Shown: one piece after another, positions 34,113 to 42,381 of the stretch
Layout of the letters: each line of letters begins with the position of its first letter
Position numbering within the stretch: position 1 is the stretch's first letter
Notes under the pieces: model-generated
The model's input: only the letters and a program-made list of their open reading frames with translations
Told to the model about the DNA's origin: nothing
Databases searched by the model: none
Position numbers and translations under genes: made by a program
Assembly: GCA_903923905.1 (NCBI GenBank)
Contig: CAIXZH010000094.1
Coordinates: 1-46,349 of the forward strand
Direction: 5' to 3'
Length of the DNA stretch: 46,349 bases
Source: an uncultured Bacteroidia bacterium
GTDB taxonomy: Bacteria > Bacteroidota > Bacteroidia > Bacteroidales > Prolixibacteraceae

Positions 34113-36095
34113 ATGAACAGCGAGTTCCTAAAACGGTTGACCGATATCGTAAATGCCAATCTGGCTGACGAAAACTTTGGAGTCGAAGATCTTGTACGCG
34201 AGATGGGGTTAAGTCATATCAACCTCCACCGAAAATTAAAAACCATTTCAAATCAAACGATTAGCCAGTTCATCAGGGAGATCAGGCTGAAAATGGCCAG
34301 GGAGTTATTGCTCAAGGAAGATTTAACCGTTTCAGAAATTGCCTACCGCGTCGGTTTTGGCAGCCCCACCTATTTCAATAAATGCTTTCACGAATATTTT
34401 GGTTATCCCCCAGGTGAGCTTAATAAACGTAGTTTAAACAAAATAGAAGGGAAAAATGAAAATACTATTGCTGAACCAATTAATAAAAAACAAGAAGCAA
34501 TACCTGTAGTAACCAAACGACTATTAAAACGGCCTTTTCTTCTTATCGCTTCCGGTATCCTGATATTAATATCAATATCATATATAATAATTAAACTTTT
34601 CACTGGAATTCCTGCACTCACTTCAGTCAAACATTTGAGAGATCAGGAAAAATCCATTGTTATGCTTCCCTTTAAGAATCTGAGCAATAACGCAGATAAT
34701 CAATATTTTGCAGATGGAGTTACAGAAAACATTCTTAACCATCTATTCCGAATCAAAGGAATCCGGGTAGTTTCAAGAACTACTGCTGAACATTTTCAAG
34801 GAAAATCGTTGACTATTCCGGAGATTGCAAAAAAGCTGAACGTCAATTATGCGCTCGAAGGAAGTGTTTCCAGGTTTGAGAGTAAAGTAGAAATTTTCGT
34901 GCAACTGATTGAAGCCCGAACTGATAAGTATCTCTTTTCTGAAAAATTTGAGCGCGAAATGACCGATATCTTTGGGGTTCAAAGCGATATAGCCAAAAAA
35001 GTCGCAATTGAATTGGAGACGGCACTTTCTCCTAATGAAACTGCAATAATTGAAAAAATACCTACAACAAATGCGCAAGCGTATGATGCCTATTTATTGG
35101 GGCGGTTTTTCCTTAAAAAAAGAACAAAAGAAGATTTGAAAAGGAGCATGGAATATTTTGAAAAATCCATTCTTGAAGATCCGAATTTTGCATTGGCGTT
35201 TTCAGGACTTGCAGACGCATATTGGCTTCGATTCTGGTGGGGGTGGGGACCAGGTCAACCTAAAGAAGACTACGAAAAGTCAAAAAAGATAGCGCAACAA
35301 GCGCTGCAACTTGATAAAAATCTTTGTGAAGCGCATACTGTGCTGGGCAATATTTTATCCTGGGGCGAATGGAAATGGGAGGAAGCCAGGAAGGAGTTCA
35401 AACTTGCCATAGCATTCAATCCCAACTATGGAGATGCTCATTTTTCTTATGCATGGTTCCTCGATCTTATAGCGGAGAATGAAGAAGCACGGGAAGAGAT
35501 GAACCTGGCACTTGGACTTGATCCTTATTATGCATATTATAATGGAATAAGTGGCGTATTGTATTACAAGCAATCTAATCTTAAAGAGGCAGTAAGTGAG
35601 TACATTAAAGCTTTGGAACTTGATCCAGGTCCTTCTTATATCCATAATGACCTGTTTAAAATTTATTTCAAACGGGGTGAGGATTTAAAAGCAGTTGAAG
35701 CCCTTGAGATGTTTATGCTCATTGATACAAAAACTGCTAAAAATGCCCATTTAATTCAGAAAGTGTATGCTGAATCCGGACTACACGGTCTTATGAATTT
35801 TGCGATTAAATCAGAACTGACAAAATCACCCTGTGATATGTATTTCTTAGCAACCTTGTATTCTCTGCTAAATAAAAAAAATGAAGCACTGGATTGTTTG
35901 GAAAAAATTATGAGAGAACGTACCTTAGGCTATACCGGGCTTGTTAATTACAGCACCAATCAGATTCCCGTGATCGCAAATGATGATGATTTCATTAACC
36001 TCCAGGAAGAACCTCGTTTTTTGGCTTTAATAAAAAAAATGGGGCTTTATGACTACTACTTTCTTGCCAGAAAAGAAAAACCCTTAAAGCAATAA
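34113..36095 (+). CDS. AraC-HTH / transmembrane / TolB-like / TPR regulatory protein
   Basis: 660 aa. Residues 5-103 are an AraC-type double helix-turn-helix (ISQFIREIRLKMARELLL, VSEIAYRVGFGSPTYFNKCF). There is one transmembrane helix (141-163), then a domain (about 180-310) like the TolB N-terminal/FlgO-like part of CadC-type regulators (SIVMLPFKNLSNN, FADGVTENILNHL, YALEGSVSRF), and TPR repeats to the C-terminus. The protein is expected to sit in the inner membrane with its DNA-binding domain inside and the TPR part outside. The ATG at 34113 is preferred to one at 34044, whose extension lacks family support. Its target is unknown. Confidence 0.8.
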   Translation: MNSEFLKRLTDIVNANLADENFGVEDLVREMGLSHINLHRKLKTISNQTISQFIREIRLKMARELLLKEDLTVSEIAYRVGFGSPTYFNKCFHEYFGYPPGELNKRSLNKIEGKNENTIAEPINKKQEAIPVVTKRLLKRPFLLIASGILILISISYIIIKLFTGIPALTSVKHLRDQEKSIVMLPFKNLSNNADNQYFADGVTENILNHLFRIKGIRVVSRTTAEHFQGKSLTIPEIAKKLNVNYALEGSVSRFESKVEIFVQLIEARTDKYLFSEKFEREMTDIFGVQSDIAKKVAIELETALSPNETAIIEKIPTTNAQAYDAYLLGRFFLKKRTKEDLKRSMEYFEKSILEDPNFALAFSGLADAYWLRFWWGWGPGQPKEDYEKSKKIAQQALQLDKNLCEAHTVLGNILSWGEWKWEEARKEFKLAIAFNPNYGDAHFSYAWFLDLIAENEEAREEMNLALGLDPYYAYYNGISGVLYYKQSNLKEAVSEYIKALELDPGPSYIHNDLFKIYFKRGEDLKAVEALEMFMLIDTKTAKNAHLIQKVYAESGLHGLMNFAIKSELTKSPCDMYFLATLYSLLNKKNEALDCLEKIMRERTLGYTGLVNYSTNQIPVIANDDDFINLQEEPRFLALIKKMGLYDYYFLARKEKPLKQ

Positions 36096-36421
36096 GATCC
36101 GCTATATTCATCAAAACCTCCCTTTTGCAAAATATTTTCATCGATTGAATTTATTTTTTCATCGATTTGAAAAATATCCTTACCATTTGAAAAATAGCTT
36201 CTTAGTAAACCAAATGATAAATGCCTTTTGGCATCCAGGGGATTATGCAAATATTGACTTGGAGATAAAAAAGGAGCTTGTCAGGATTGGAACAGGATTA
36301 AAGATTTAGGTGGTGGGTTGAAGAACGATTATTATCTTAATAATTTATGTGAACATCCTGGATTTGCTGAAATGATCAATATTTTTGAGGAAAAGAAATA
36401 AATATAAAGTAACTCCAGATT
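36096..36421. other. Spacer with possible gene remnant
   Basis: No intact gene. On the plus strand a short frame ending at about 36401 reads LNNLCEHPGFAEMINIFEEK, like the end of a TPR-type protein, but too little is left to name. Repeated CATCGATT and ATTTGAAAAAT words occur at 36135-36200. Confidence 0.3.
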
Positions 36422-36899
36422 TACCCCGACATATACTGATTCGAACGTTTTACCGGCCTTCATCTCTGATGCAACTTCTGCAAAAAGACGATCCTTAATA
36501 TTCGTTTTCAGGTACTTTTTTCTGCCTAACATGAAAGATGACTTTTCGTAGAAGGGCTCCAGTATTTTTTCCCAGTAGCCATAGCGGCGCCACGGCAGAC
36601 TGTAAAAAAAGTATCTTTAGTCATTTACAACGTATTGCCATACACAAGACTTCCCCCTCCGTCGCTGGTACCACTTAAAATACTTGCTGCTGAAAAAAAG
36701 AGAGCTTCTGAAATCCAAACCACCTTAATTGGGGGACCCATAAGTTTTTTGCAAGATTCCAGTTGGTCTTTGGAAAGTCCTTCGGTTCATAACACTTTCC
36801 CTGCTCAAGGGTCAGTAATGAATAGACTTTTTCTGCCAGTCAGAGACTGGCAACACTGCCATCGGACCCCGATCCAATCACAATATAGTCGTAAGTCAT
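36422..36899 (-). pseudogene. GMC-family FAD oxidoreductase, N-terminal fragment
   Basis: Reading left from 36899, MTYDYIVIGSGSDGSVASL is the GxGxxG FAD-binding start. It is cut by TGA at the place of an expected Arg and then continues LAEKVYSLL, DFPKTNWNL and LRWFGFQKLSFF, as in GMC oxidoreductases of the cholesterol-oxidase type. After a frameshift comes GGGSLVYGNTL and another stop. A third frame holds the MLGRKKYLKTNIKDR and EMKAGKTFESVYVGV parts (to 36422). The C-terminal two thirds are absent. Several stops and at least two frameshifts make it a pseudogene; the original substrate cannot be told. Confidence 0.8.
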
Positions 36900-37158
36900 T
36901 CTAAATTTAGGAGTTAGATATAGTTGGAGTAAATATAGCAAATCATTCGTTATTCCTGCGTCTCGTTAAAAGAAGCTGAATAACAGCTGTTTATATCCTA
37001 GACAGAATAAGTTAAGTTTTTATCCGATTTTTTTATTCTTCTTCCAAATAAAGTTTAAAGGCAATATGTGGATTAGCCACAGTCTTATTTAGGAGACAAG
37101 CTGAGTTTTTACAGGATAATAATATTTAATGAAGATTAAACCAAAGGTTTTTATGGCA
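36900..37158. other. AT-rich spacer
   Basis: No gene or clear signal recognised on either strand. Confidence 0.4.
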
Positions 37159-37425
37159 TCAGAAAATTATGAAGGCCAGCACAAAAACCACTGCAATCGC
37201 AACAAGAATCCAAATAACCTTGATTTCAAAAGCCAACAACCGGTCACATTCTGCAATTCTCTGTTTTACTTTCTCGGTCTCGATGTTTAGTTGAAGCGCT
37301 TTTTGGTAATAGCTCTTAGCAGGCCTTAACAGTTCAATTTTGAAAAAATTATCACCATGTCTCATCAAATCCAGGTACTCACGTTCTGAATGACCTAAAG
37401 TGCTTTCTAAAATAGAATGTTCCAT
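37159..37425 (-). CDS. Small tail-anchored membrane protein, unrecognised
   Basis: 88 aa. The soluble N-terminal part (1-67) contains a TPR-like helix pair (LLRPAKSYYQKALQLNIETEKVKQRIAECDRLL, shortened here to AKSYYQKALQLNIETEKV), and the chain ends in one hydrophobic helix (68-88), so it is predicted as a tail-anchored protein with its soluble part in the cytoplasm. I do not recognise a family. It is transcribed from a promoter that is palindromic with that of the divergent DUF5362 gene, which suggests joint control. Confidence 0.6.
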   Translation of the reverse strand: MEHSILESTLGHSEREYLDLMRHGDNFFKIELLRPAKSYYQKALQLNIETEKVKQRIAECDRLLAFEIKVIWILVAIAVVFVLAFIIF

Positions 37426-37448
37426 AATCTTATTGTTCTTGATTTAAC

Positions 37449-37480
37449 CAAATTTACTAAATTTGTAAATCAATTGCAAT
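37449..37480. promoter_or_regulatory. Divergent overlapping promoter pair with palindromic -7 boxes
   Basis: CAAATTTA-C-TAAATTTG at 37449-37465 is a palindrome that holds one exact TAnnTTTG box on each strand. The minus-strand box (37456-37449) has a -33 ATTG at 37480-37477 with a 20-nt spacer. The plus-strand box (37458-37465) has only a weak -33. The genes at 37425 (minus) and 37577 (plus) flank it. Confidence 0.45.
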
Positions 37481-37576
37481 TTTACAGCGCAAAATTTGTG
37501 GTCCCAGAATGACCCTTGACTTCAGCAAATTCAAAGATTATTTCGTCTATAACCCATACTTTAAAACTTGATAACC

Positions 37577-38026
37577 ATGGAAATGACTTCACAGAATGAG
37601 CAAGGATTGCCGAATACTCAATTGGGATTGACTTCAGAATCGGTTATTTACTTACAAAAGATTGCAAATTGGACCACTTTTTTTTCGGTGGCAGGTTTTA
37701 TATTTATAGGATTGATGATTATAGCGGGTCTGGTTATGACCACCTTTTTGTCAACCGTTTTTGCTGTAGCGGGTAAGCCGTATATGGCATACCTGGGATT
37801 GATTTATGTAGCAATCTCCTTAATTTACATCATGCCTGTTATTTACCTTTACAGGTTTTCAACCCTCGCAAAGAGAGCAATTAGAAATTTCGATTCAGAT
37901 GAAATCATGAATGCTTTGAGGAATCTGAAATCGCATTTCAAATTTGTGGGAATCTTTACAATTGTAATCTTCGTCCTGTACTTTCTAATAGGAATTGGAT
38001 TTGTAATTGCCAAGCTGATCATGTGA
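37577..38026 (+). CDS. DUF5362-type small membrane protein
   Basis: 149 aa. Four hydrophobic helices: about 36-58, 60-85 (with a short turn), 87-105 and 125-147. A short polar segment carries LYRFSTLAKRAI followed by DSDEIMNALRNLKSHFKF, the pattern of Bacteroidota DUF5362 proteins. Function unknown; only inner-membrane location can be predicted. The ATG at 37577 is chosen over a TTG at 37568. It is divergent from the tail-anchored protein gene. Confidence 0.7.
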   Translation: MEMTSQNEQGLPNTQLGLTSESVIYLQKIANWTTFFSVAGFIFIGLMIIAGLVMTTFLSTVFAVAGKPYMAYLGLIYVAISLIYIMPVIYLYRFSTLAKRAIRNFDSDEIMNALRNLKSHFKFVGIFTIVIFVLYFLIGIGFVIAKLIM

Positions 38027-38103
38027 TCTGGTTCATTTAGCTCTTCTTTTCAGATTTGGAAGTGACGAATGTTTGAATTGGCCCAATCCTGATTCAAAGC
38101 GGA

Positions 38104-39747
38104 TTACTTCTGCAGATTTCGCTCCAATTCGCGTAGATTATCCATCTTTTTCTTTATCAGAAAACTGTGAATATCTCCTAAATGTTCTTTAACCTGCTGG
38201 TTTCCAAATTCAAATACTTTAGTCACTAAACCTGACAGAAAATCGCGGTCATGCGAAACCAGAATCAGGGTCCCGTCGAAGTCCAGTAACGCACTTTTCA
38301 GGATATCCTTGGTTTTCATATCCAAATGGTTGGTCGGCTCATCAAGAATCAGCAAATTGACTGGTTCCAGCAGGAGTTTGATCATGGCGAGCCTGGTCCG
38401 TTCTCCACCGGAGAGCACTTTTACCTTCTTGGTCTGATTGTCACCACCAAACATAAAAGCACCCAGAATATCCCTGATCTTAGTCCGGATATCCCCCTTT
38501 GCAACTTCATCAATCGTTTGAAATACAGTTACTTCCTCGTCAAGAAGCGATGCCTGATTCTGAGCGAAATACCCAATCATGGTGTTGTGTCCGAGTGTGA
38601 GCTTACCTTCATATTCTATTTCGCCCATCAGCCCTTTGACCAACGTTGACTTTCCTTCTCCATTCTTACCAACAAAGGCAACTCTTTCACCCCGTTGAAT
38701 GGTGAGTGAAGCATTCGCAAAAACCAAATGTTCATCATATTTTTTGGTCATGCTCTCCAGAACAACCGGGTAATTTCCGGAACGGGGAGAAGGGGGAAAT
38801 TTCAGACGCAATGCAGAGTTATCCTCTTCATCAATCTCTACTAAAGTTAACTTCTCCAGCATTTTGACACGTGACTGAACCTGGTTTGTTTTGGAATAAG
38901 TCCCTTTAAAACGTTCAATAAAATCCTGATTGTCAGCAATCATTCTCCGCTGCTCCTCAAACTGTTTCAGCTGCTGTTCCCGACGCTCCTGCCGCAGAGT
39001 AAGGTATGAGGAATAATTGACCTTATAATCGTAAATGCGCCCCATGGTCACCTCGATGGTTCTGGTAGTAATGCTATCCACAAAGGCCCGGTCATGAGAG
39101 ATCAGAATAACGGCTTTGGCACTGCTGATCAGAAATTCTTCAAGCCACTGAATTGACTCAATATCCATATGGTTTGTCGGTTCATCGAGCAGGATCAGGT
39201 CAGGTTTCTGAAGCAGAATTTTAGCAAGTTCAATCCTCATTCGCCAGCCACCGCTGAATTCACTGGTAGGCCGGTTAAAGTCCTCCCTTTTAAATCCAAG
39301 TCCGAGAAGGATTTTTTCCACCTCTGCGTCATAGTTAATCTCTTCGATAGCATAAAAATGTTCACTTAAAGTCGAAACCTGTTCAATTAATGAATAATAA
39401 CTGTCCGATTCATAATCAGTTCGTATTGACATTTCAAGATTTAGTGCCTCTATTTGATGCTGCATCTCAAAAATTTTGGCAAAGGCCTGGGCTGCTTCCT
39501 CAAAAACAGTCCGGTTATCCTCTGTCATCAGATGTTGAGGAAGATAGGCAATCACGGCATCCTTTGGGGCAGATATCTTACCAGAGGAGGTGGATCGTAC
39601 TCCAGCAATAATTTTCAATAAGGTTGATTTACCAGCACCATTCTTACCCATCAGGGCAATGCGGTCTTTGTCGTTGATTACGAATGAGATATCTTTAAAT
39701 AGGGTAGTTCCGCCAAACTCTACGGTAAGCCCGTCAACTGAAATCAT
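38104..39747 (-). CDS. ABC-F family ATPase
   Basis: 547 aa. Two ABC cassettes in one chain and no membrane segments: Walker A GKNGAGKST (residues 34-42), signature FSGGWRMRIELAK and LLLDEPTNHMD in the first; GKNGEGKST, LSGGERTRLAM and LILDEPTNHLD in the second. A charged linker of about 80 residues (P-site tRNA interaction motif region, RQERREQQLKQFEEQRRM) lies between them. ABC-F proteins act on ribosomes (EttA, Uup and antibiotic-protection types). The sequence does not tell which subtype this is; the absence of a resistance gene context favours a housekeeping role. Confidence 0.92.
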   Translation of the reverse strand: MISVDGLTVEFGGTTLFKDISFVINDKDRIALMGKNGAGKSTLLKIIAGVRSTSSGKISAPKDAVIAYLPQHLMTEDNRTVFEEAAQAFAKIFEMQHQIEALNLEMSIRTDYESDSYYSLIEQVSTLSEHFYAIEEINYDAEVEKILLGLGFKREDFNRPTSEFSGGWRMRIELAKILLQKPDLILLDEPTNHMDIESIQWLEEFLISSAKAVILISHDRAFVDSITTRTIEVTMGRIYDYKVNYSSYLTLRQERREQQLKQFEEQRRMIADNQDFIERFKGTYSKTNQVQSRVKMLEKLTLVEIDEEDNSALRLKFPPSPRSGNYPVVLESMTKKYDEHLVFANASLTIQRGERVAFVGKNGEGKSTLVKGLMGEIEYEGKLTLGHNTMIGYFAQNQASLLDEEVTVFQTIDEVAKGDIRTKIRDILGAFMFGGDNQTKKVKVLSGGERTRLAMIKLLLEPVNLLILDEPTNHLDMKTKDILKSALLDFDGTLILVSHDRDFLSGLVTKVFEFGNQQVKEHLGDIHSFLIKKKMDNLRELERNLQK

Positions 39748-39992
39748 AGTTAATTTTTAATGAGCCGCAAAGATAACACTTTAGCTTAAAGCCTAAACCC
39801 CCAAGGATTATTAAATTCTCACTGTGGGTACTTCATATCAAATATCTATATTTGGGTAAGTTAGACTCAATTTTCAGGAATGATTTGAGGCCAGCAGATG
39901 AGTTAAAAAAATTGATCTTTCAGATGTTCGCAATCTTTACTACCTTGGACAAATCATGGTTAACCAAACAATCTAATTCTAATATTATATAT
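39748..39992. other. Spacer between the ABC-F and SGNH genes
   Basis: A divergent promoter region. The frame of the downstream gene stays open to 39852, but the residues upstream of 39993 would precede the lipoprotein signal and are not credible as coding. Confidence 0.4.
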
Positions 39993-40715
39993 ATGAATGT
40001 ATTAGCAAACTTTAGAACAATCAGACGATTAGCATTGTCACTCCTGATAATCGTTATTCTTATATCATGCAGCGTTACCCATAAATATGTCAATGAGTCT
40101 GAGGCAAAATGGGGAAAGGATATTCTTGATTTTGAACAGCAGGATAAATTAGAGAAGGATCCAGGAAATGCCATCCTGTTTGCCGGAAGTTCGAGCATCA
40201 GGTTGTGGTCGACCCTGAAGGAGGATGTGGCGCCATATCCGGTAATTCAGCGGGGTTTCGGAGGTTCAAAATTTTCTGATCTTGCTGTTTTTGCAGAACG
40301 GATCATTTATCCTCATCAGTTTCGGGCACTGGTTATTTTCGAAGCCAATGACATCACCGGCAGTACTGCTGATAAAACGCCTGCAGAGGTTGCAAAATTG
40401 TTTGTGGATATAGTCCGGACTGTCAGGCGGATATATGCAGAACAGCCTGTTTTTGTTTTGGAAATCACACCTACGCCCAGCCGGTGGTCAGTATGGCCCA
40501 CAATTAAGCAGGCGAATCAACTGCTTAAGGAAGCATGTAACAGGCTTCATAATACCTATTTTATTGAGACTTCGGCCGCTTACATGAATAAGGCCGGGGA
40601 ACCCAGAAGTGAGCTGTTTATCAAGGATAAGCTTCATCAAAACCACGAAGGTTATCTGATCTGGGGTAATTTAGTGCGAAAAAAGCTGGATGAAGTTCTC
40701 CATCAAATACCTTGA
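39993..40715 (+). CDS. SGNH/GDSL-type hydrolase lipoprotein
   Basis: 240 aa. A lipoprotein signal peptide with lipobox LISC (Cys26) is followed by an SGNH hydrolase domain. Block I FAGSSSIRLW holds the nucleophile Ser (66/67), GFGGS holds the Gly of block II, FEANDI the Asn of block III, and DKLHQNHEG the catalytic Asp212/His215. These are esterases or acetyl hydrolases acting on carbohydrates or lipids at the cell surface; the substrate is unknown. The ATG at 39993 is needed for a proper lipoprotein signal. It is followed by the DUF4494 gene after a 117-nt gap with its own promoter. Confidence 0.85.
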   Translation: MNVLANFRTIRRLALSLLIIVILISCSVTHKYVNESEAKWGKDILDFEQQDKLEKDPGNAILFAGSSSIRLWSTLKEDVAPYPVIQRGFGGSKFSDLAVFAERIIYPHQFRALVIFEANDITGSTADKTPAEVAKLFVDIVRTVRRIYAEQPVFVLEITPTPSRWSVWPTIKQANQLLKEACNRLHNTYFIETSAAYMNKAGEPRSELFIKDKLHQNHEGYLIWGNLVRKKLDEVLHQIP

Positions 40716-40749
40716 TTATATTTTCCAGACTATTATTTTTCAACCCTTT

Positions 40750-40795
40750 TATTTCGGAGAATGGCCCAAAAACTGCCCCGAAATAGTTACATTTG
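40750..40795 (+). promoter_or_regulatory. Inverted repeat and -7 element before the DUF4494 gene
   Basis: TATTTCGG (40750-40757) is complementary to CCGAAATA (40778-40785) across a 20-nt loop. TACATTTG at 40788-40795 is an exact -7 match 37 nt before the ATG. The inverted repeat could be an operator that covers the promoter. Confidence 0.4.
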
Positions 40796-40832
40796 TAATG
40801 GATATTTCAATTATTAACTCAATTATTTTCTG

Positions 40833-41405
40833 ATGAACACCTGGTTTGAATGCACTGCAAAATACATCAAGATGGATGAAACCGGCCATGAAAAGAAGGC
40901 CAGTGAAACCTATTTGCTTGATGCGATATCATTTACGGAAGCTGAGAGTCGGATTTACAAGGAACTTCAGACCATGGTAAGCGGCGAGTTTGTCGTCAGC
41001 AGAATAGCTAAAACCCGTATTTCTGAAATCATTCCGTCAGATAATGGGGATCGCTGGTATAAAGCCAAGGTTGCCTTTATCACTATTGATGAAGAGAGTG
41101 GCAAGGAAAAACGAATTATACAGTCTGTTTTGGTTTTTTCAAACAGCATTAAAGAGGCTTATGATCAGATTATTGAGGCGATGCAGGGAATGATGGCAGA
41201 TTTTGAAATCAGTGGTATTAATGAAAGTACGATCCTGGATGTTTTTCCTTATTTAGTGGATAAAGGGGACGTACCCCCTTATCTGACACCTGTCTCATCT
41301 TTCTTAACAGCACCTGAAATTCAGGATGAGTCTTATTTTAGTGAAGATTCAGATATTCAGGAAACTGATGATGATATAGATCTTGATCCGATCTCGGAGG
41401 ATTGA
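40833..41405 (+). CDS. DUF4494 protein
   Basis: 190 aa, soluble and acidic. It begins MNTWFECTAKYIKMDETGHE and contains SETYLLDAISFTEAESRIY plus DRWYKAKVAFITIDEESGKEKR, the conserved parts of the DUF4494 family. The function is unknown; no signal peptide or membrane segment is visible, so it should be cytoplasmic. The last 40 residues are a strongly acidic tail (DSDIQETDDDIDLDPISED). It sits upstream of the peroxiredoxin gene with about 100 nt between them. Confidence 0.8.
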   Translation: MNTWFECTAKYIKMDETGHEKKASETYLLDAISFTEAESRIYKELQTMVSGEFVVSRIAKTRISEIIPSDNGDRWYKAKVAFITIDEESGKEKRIIQSVLVFSNSIKEAYDQIIEAMQGMMADFEISGINESTILDVFPYLVDKGDVPPYLTPVSSFLTAPEIQDESYFSEDSDIQETDDDIDLDPISED

Positions 41406-41509
41406 TCCCAAGAGTTCAGATCAGGCACATTTTCCTGGTTGGAGTAAACAATATAGTCTCAGATTTGTTATCTAAGAATAATACATTAAACATTTTTAAA
41501 ATTAATATT

Positions 41510-42142
41510 ATGAGCACATTAGTCGGAAAGAAAGCTCCGGAATTTAAGGCAGATGCCGTCATAAACGGTAAAGAAATTGTTGAAAATTTTTCACTTGATC
41601 AGTTTATCGGTCAGAAATATGTAGTGTTTTTCTTTTATCCACTCGATTTTACGTTTGTTTGTCCTACTGAACTTTTAGCTTTTCAGGAAAAATTGACTGA
41701 GTTTGAGAAACGTGAGACTGCAGTGATTGGGTGTTCTATTGATTCCCAGTTTTCACATTGGGCATGGTTAAATACCGAGAAAAAGAATGGTGGAATTAAA
41801 GGTGTTACGTATCCAATCGTAGCAGATCTTTCCAAGACCATAGCTGAGAACTATGGCGTCCTGGCTGGTGAATATGATATCGATGAAGACGGGAAATCAG
41901 TATTCAATGGTGCACCTGTAGCTTATCGTGGACTTTTCCTGATTGATAAGAAGGGAGTTGTACGTCATCAGTTAGTTAATGATTTACCCTTGGGGCGTAG
42001 TGTTGACGAAGCATTAAGGACGCTCGATGCCTTAAGACATTTTGAAGAGTATGGCGAGGTTTGTCCTGCAAACTGGCAGGAAGGCAAAGAGGCGATGAAA
42101 GCTACTGCTGAAGGTGTTGCAGGCTACCTTTCTAAACATTAA
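41510..42142 (+). CDS. ahpC: Two-cysteine peroxiredoxin (AhpC/Prx1 type)
   Basis: 210 aa. The peroxidatic cysteine is in DFTFVCPTELLAF (Cys51), the resolving cysteine in EVCPANWQEG (Cys185). The central region AWLNTEKKNGGI and LPLGRSVDEALRTLDAL are as in Prx1/AhpC enzymes. It reduces peroxides using thioredoxin or AhpF. No ahpF or oxyR lies nearby. The frame is open farther upstream (41402), but the ATG at 41510 gives the standard M-S-x-L-V-G-K-K-A-P-x-F start. A possible small RNA and terminator follow. Confidence 0.94.
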   Translation: MSTLVGKKAPEFKADAVINGKEIVENFSLDQFIGQKYVVFFFYPLDFTFVCPTELLAFQEKLTEFEKRETAVIGCSIDSQFSHWAWLNTEKKNGGIKGVTYPIVADLSKTIAENYGVLAGEYDIDEDGKSVFNGAPVAYRGLFLIDKKGVVRHQLVNDLPLGRSVDEALRTLDALRHFEEYGEVCPANWQEGKEAMKATAEGVAGYLSKH

Positions 42143-42168
42143 AAATTAACTTTAATTAACCTTGATTA

Positions 42169-42289
42169 ATTGAAGTTAAAGGTTCTCGGAACTATATTTG
42201 TATAGTTGCTTAAGAGCAGGTTTTTTCATAGGATTTAGGTTAGTTAGGTTAGGTTAGAAGAGGGTGTCGCTAGATACCCTCTTCTTATT
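42169..42289 (+). ncRNA. Candidate small RNA after ahpC
   Basis: A promoter-like pair (ATTG at 42169-42172, 20-nt spacer, TATATTTG at 42193-42200) lies in the ahpC 3' flank. It is followed about 55 nt later by a strong terminator (42256-42285 plus T-rich run). In between is a run of TTAGG-like short repeats (42234-42258). The transcript would be about 80 nt. This is inferred from signals only; the same signals might just end ahpC transcripts. Confidence 0.35.
42256..42289 (+). terminator. Rho-independent terminator after ahpC
   Basis: 10-bp stem AGAAGAGGGT (42256-42265) / ACCCTCTTCT (42276-42285), 10-nt loop, followed by TATTTT. Confidence 0.85.
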
Positions 42290-42293
42290 TTAA

Positions 42294-42332
42294 GCAAGTC
42301 CTGGCGCGACTTTAAGTCGCACCAGGACTTGC
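42294..42332. repeat. REP-like palindrome, 39 nt
   Basis: GCAAGTCCTGG (42294-42304) pairs with CCAGGACTTGC (42322-42332). Inside, GCGACTT pairs with AAGTCGC around a single T, and only one C/A mismatch interrupts the full palindrome. The centre shares the core AAGTCGC with the palindrome at 163-214. Confidence 0.8.
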
Positions 42333-42381
42333 CACAAAAATAGGGGGTAATCTTAGGCTTTGTCTCTAACCACTTGGGTGG

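Noticed and set aside
36635-36904. An 89-codon plus-strand frame
   Set aside because: It is the antisense of the GMC oxidoreductase pseudogene, which has clear motifs on the minus strand.
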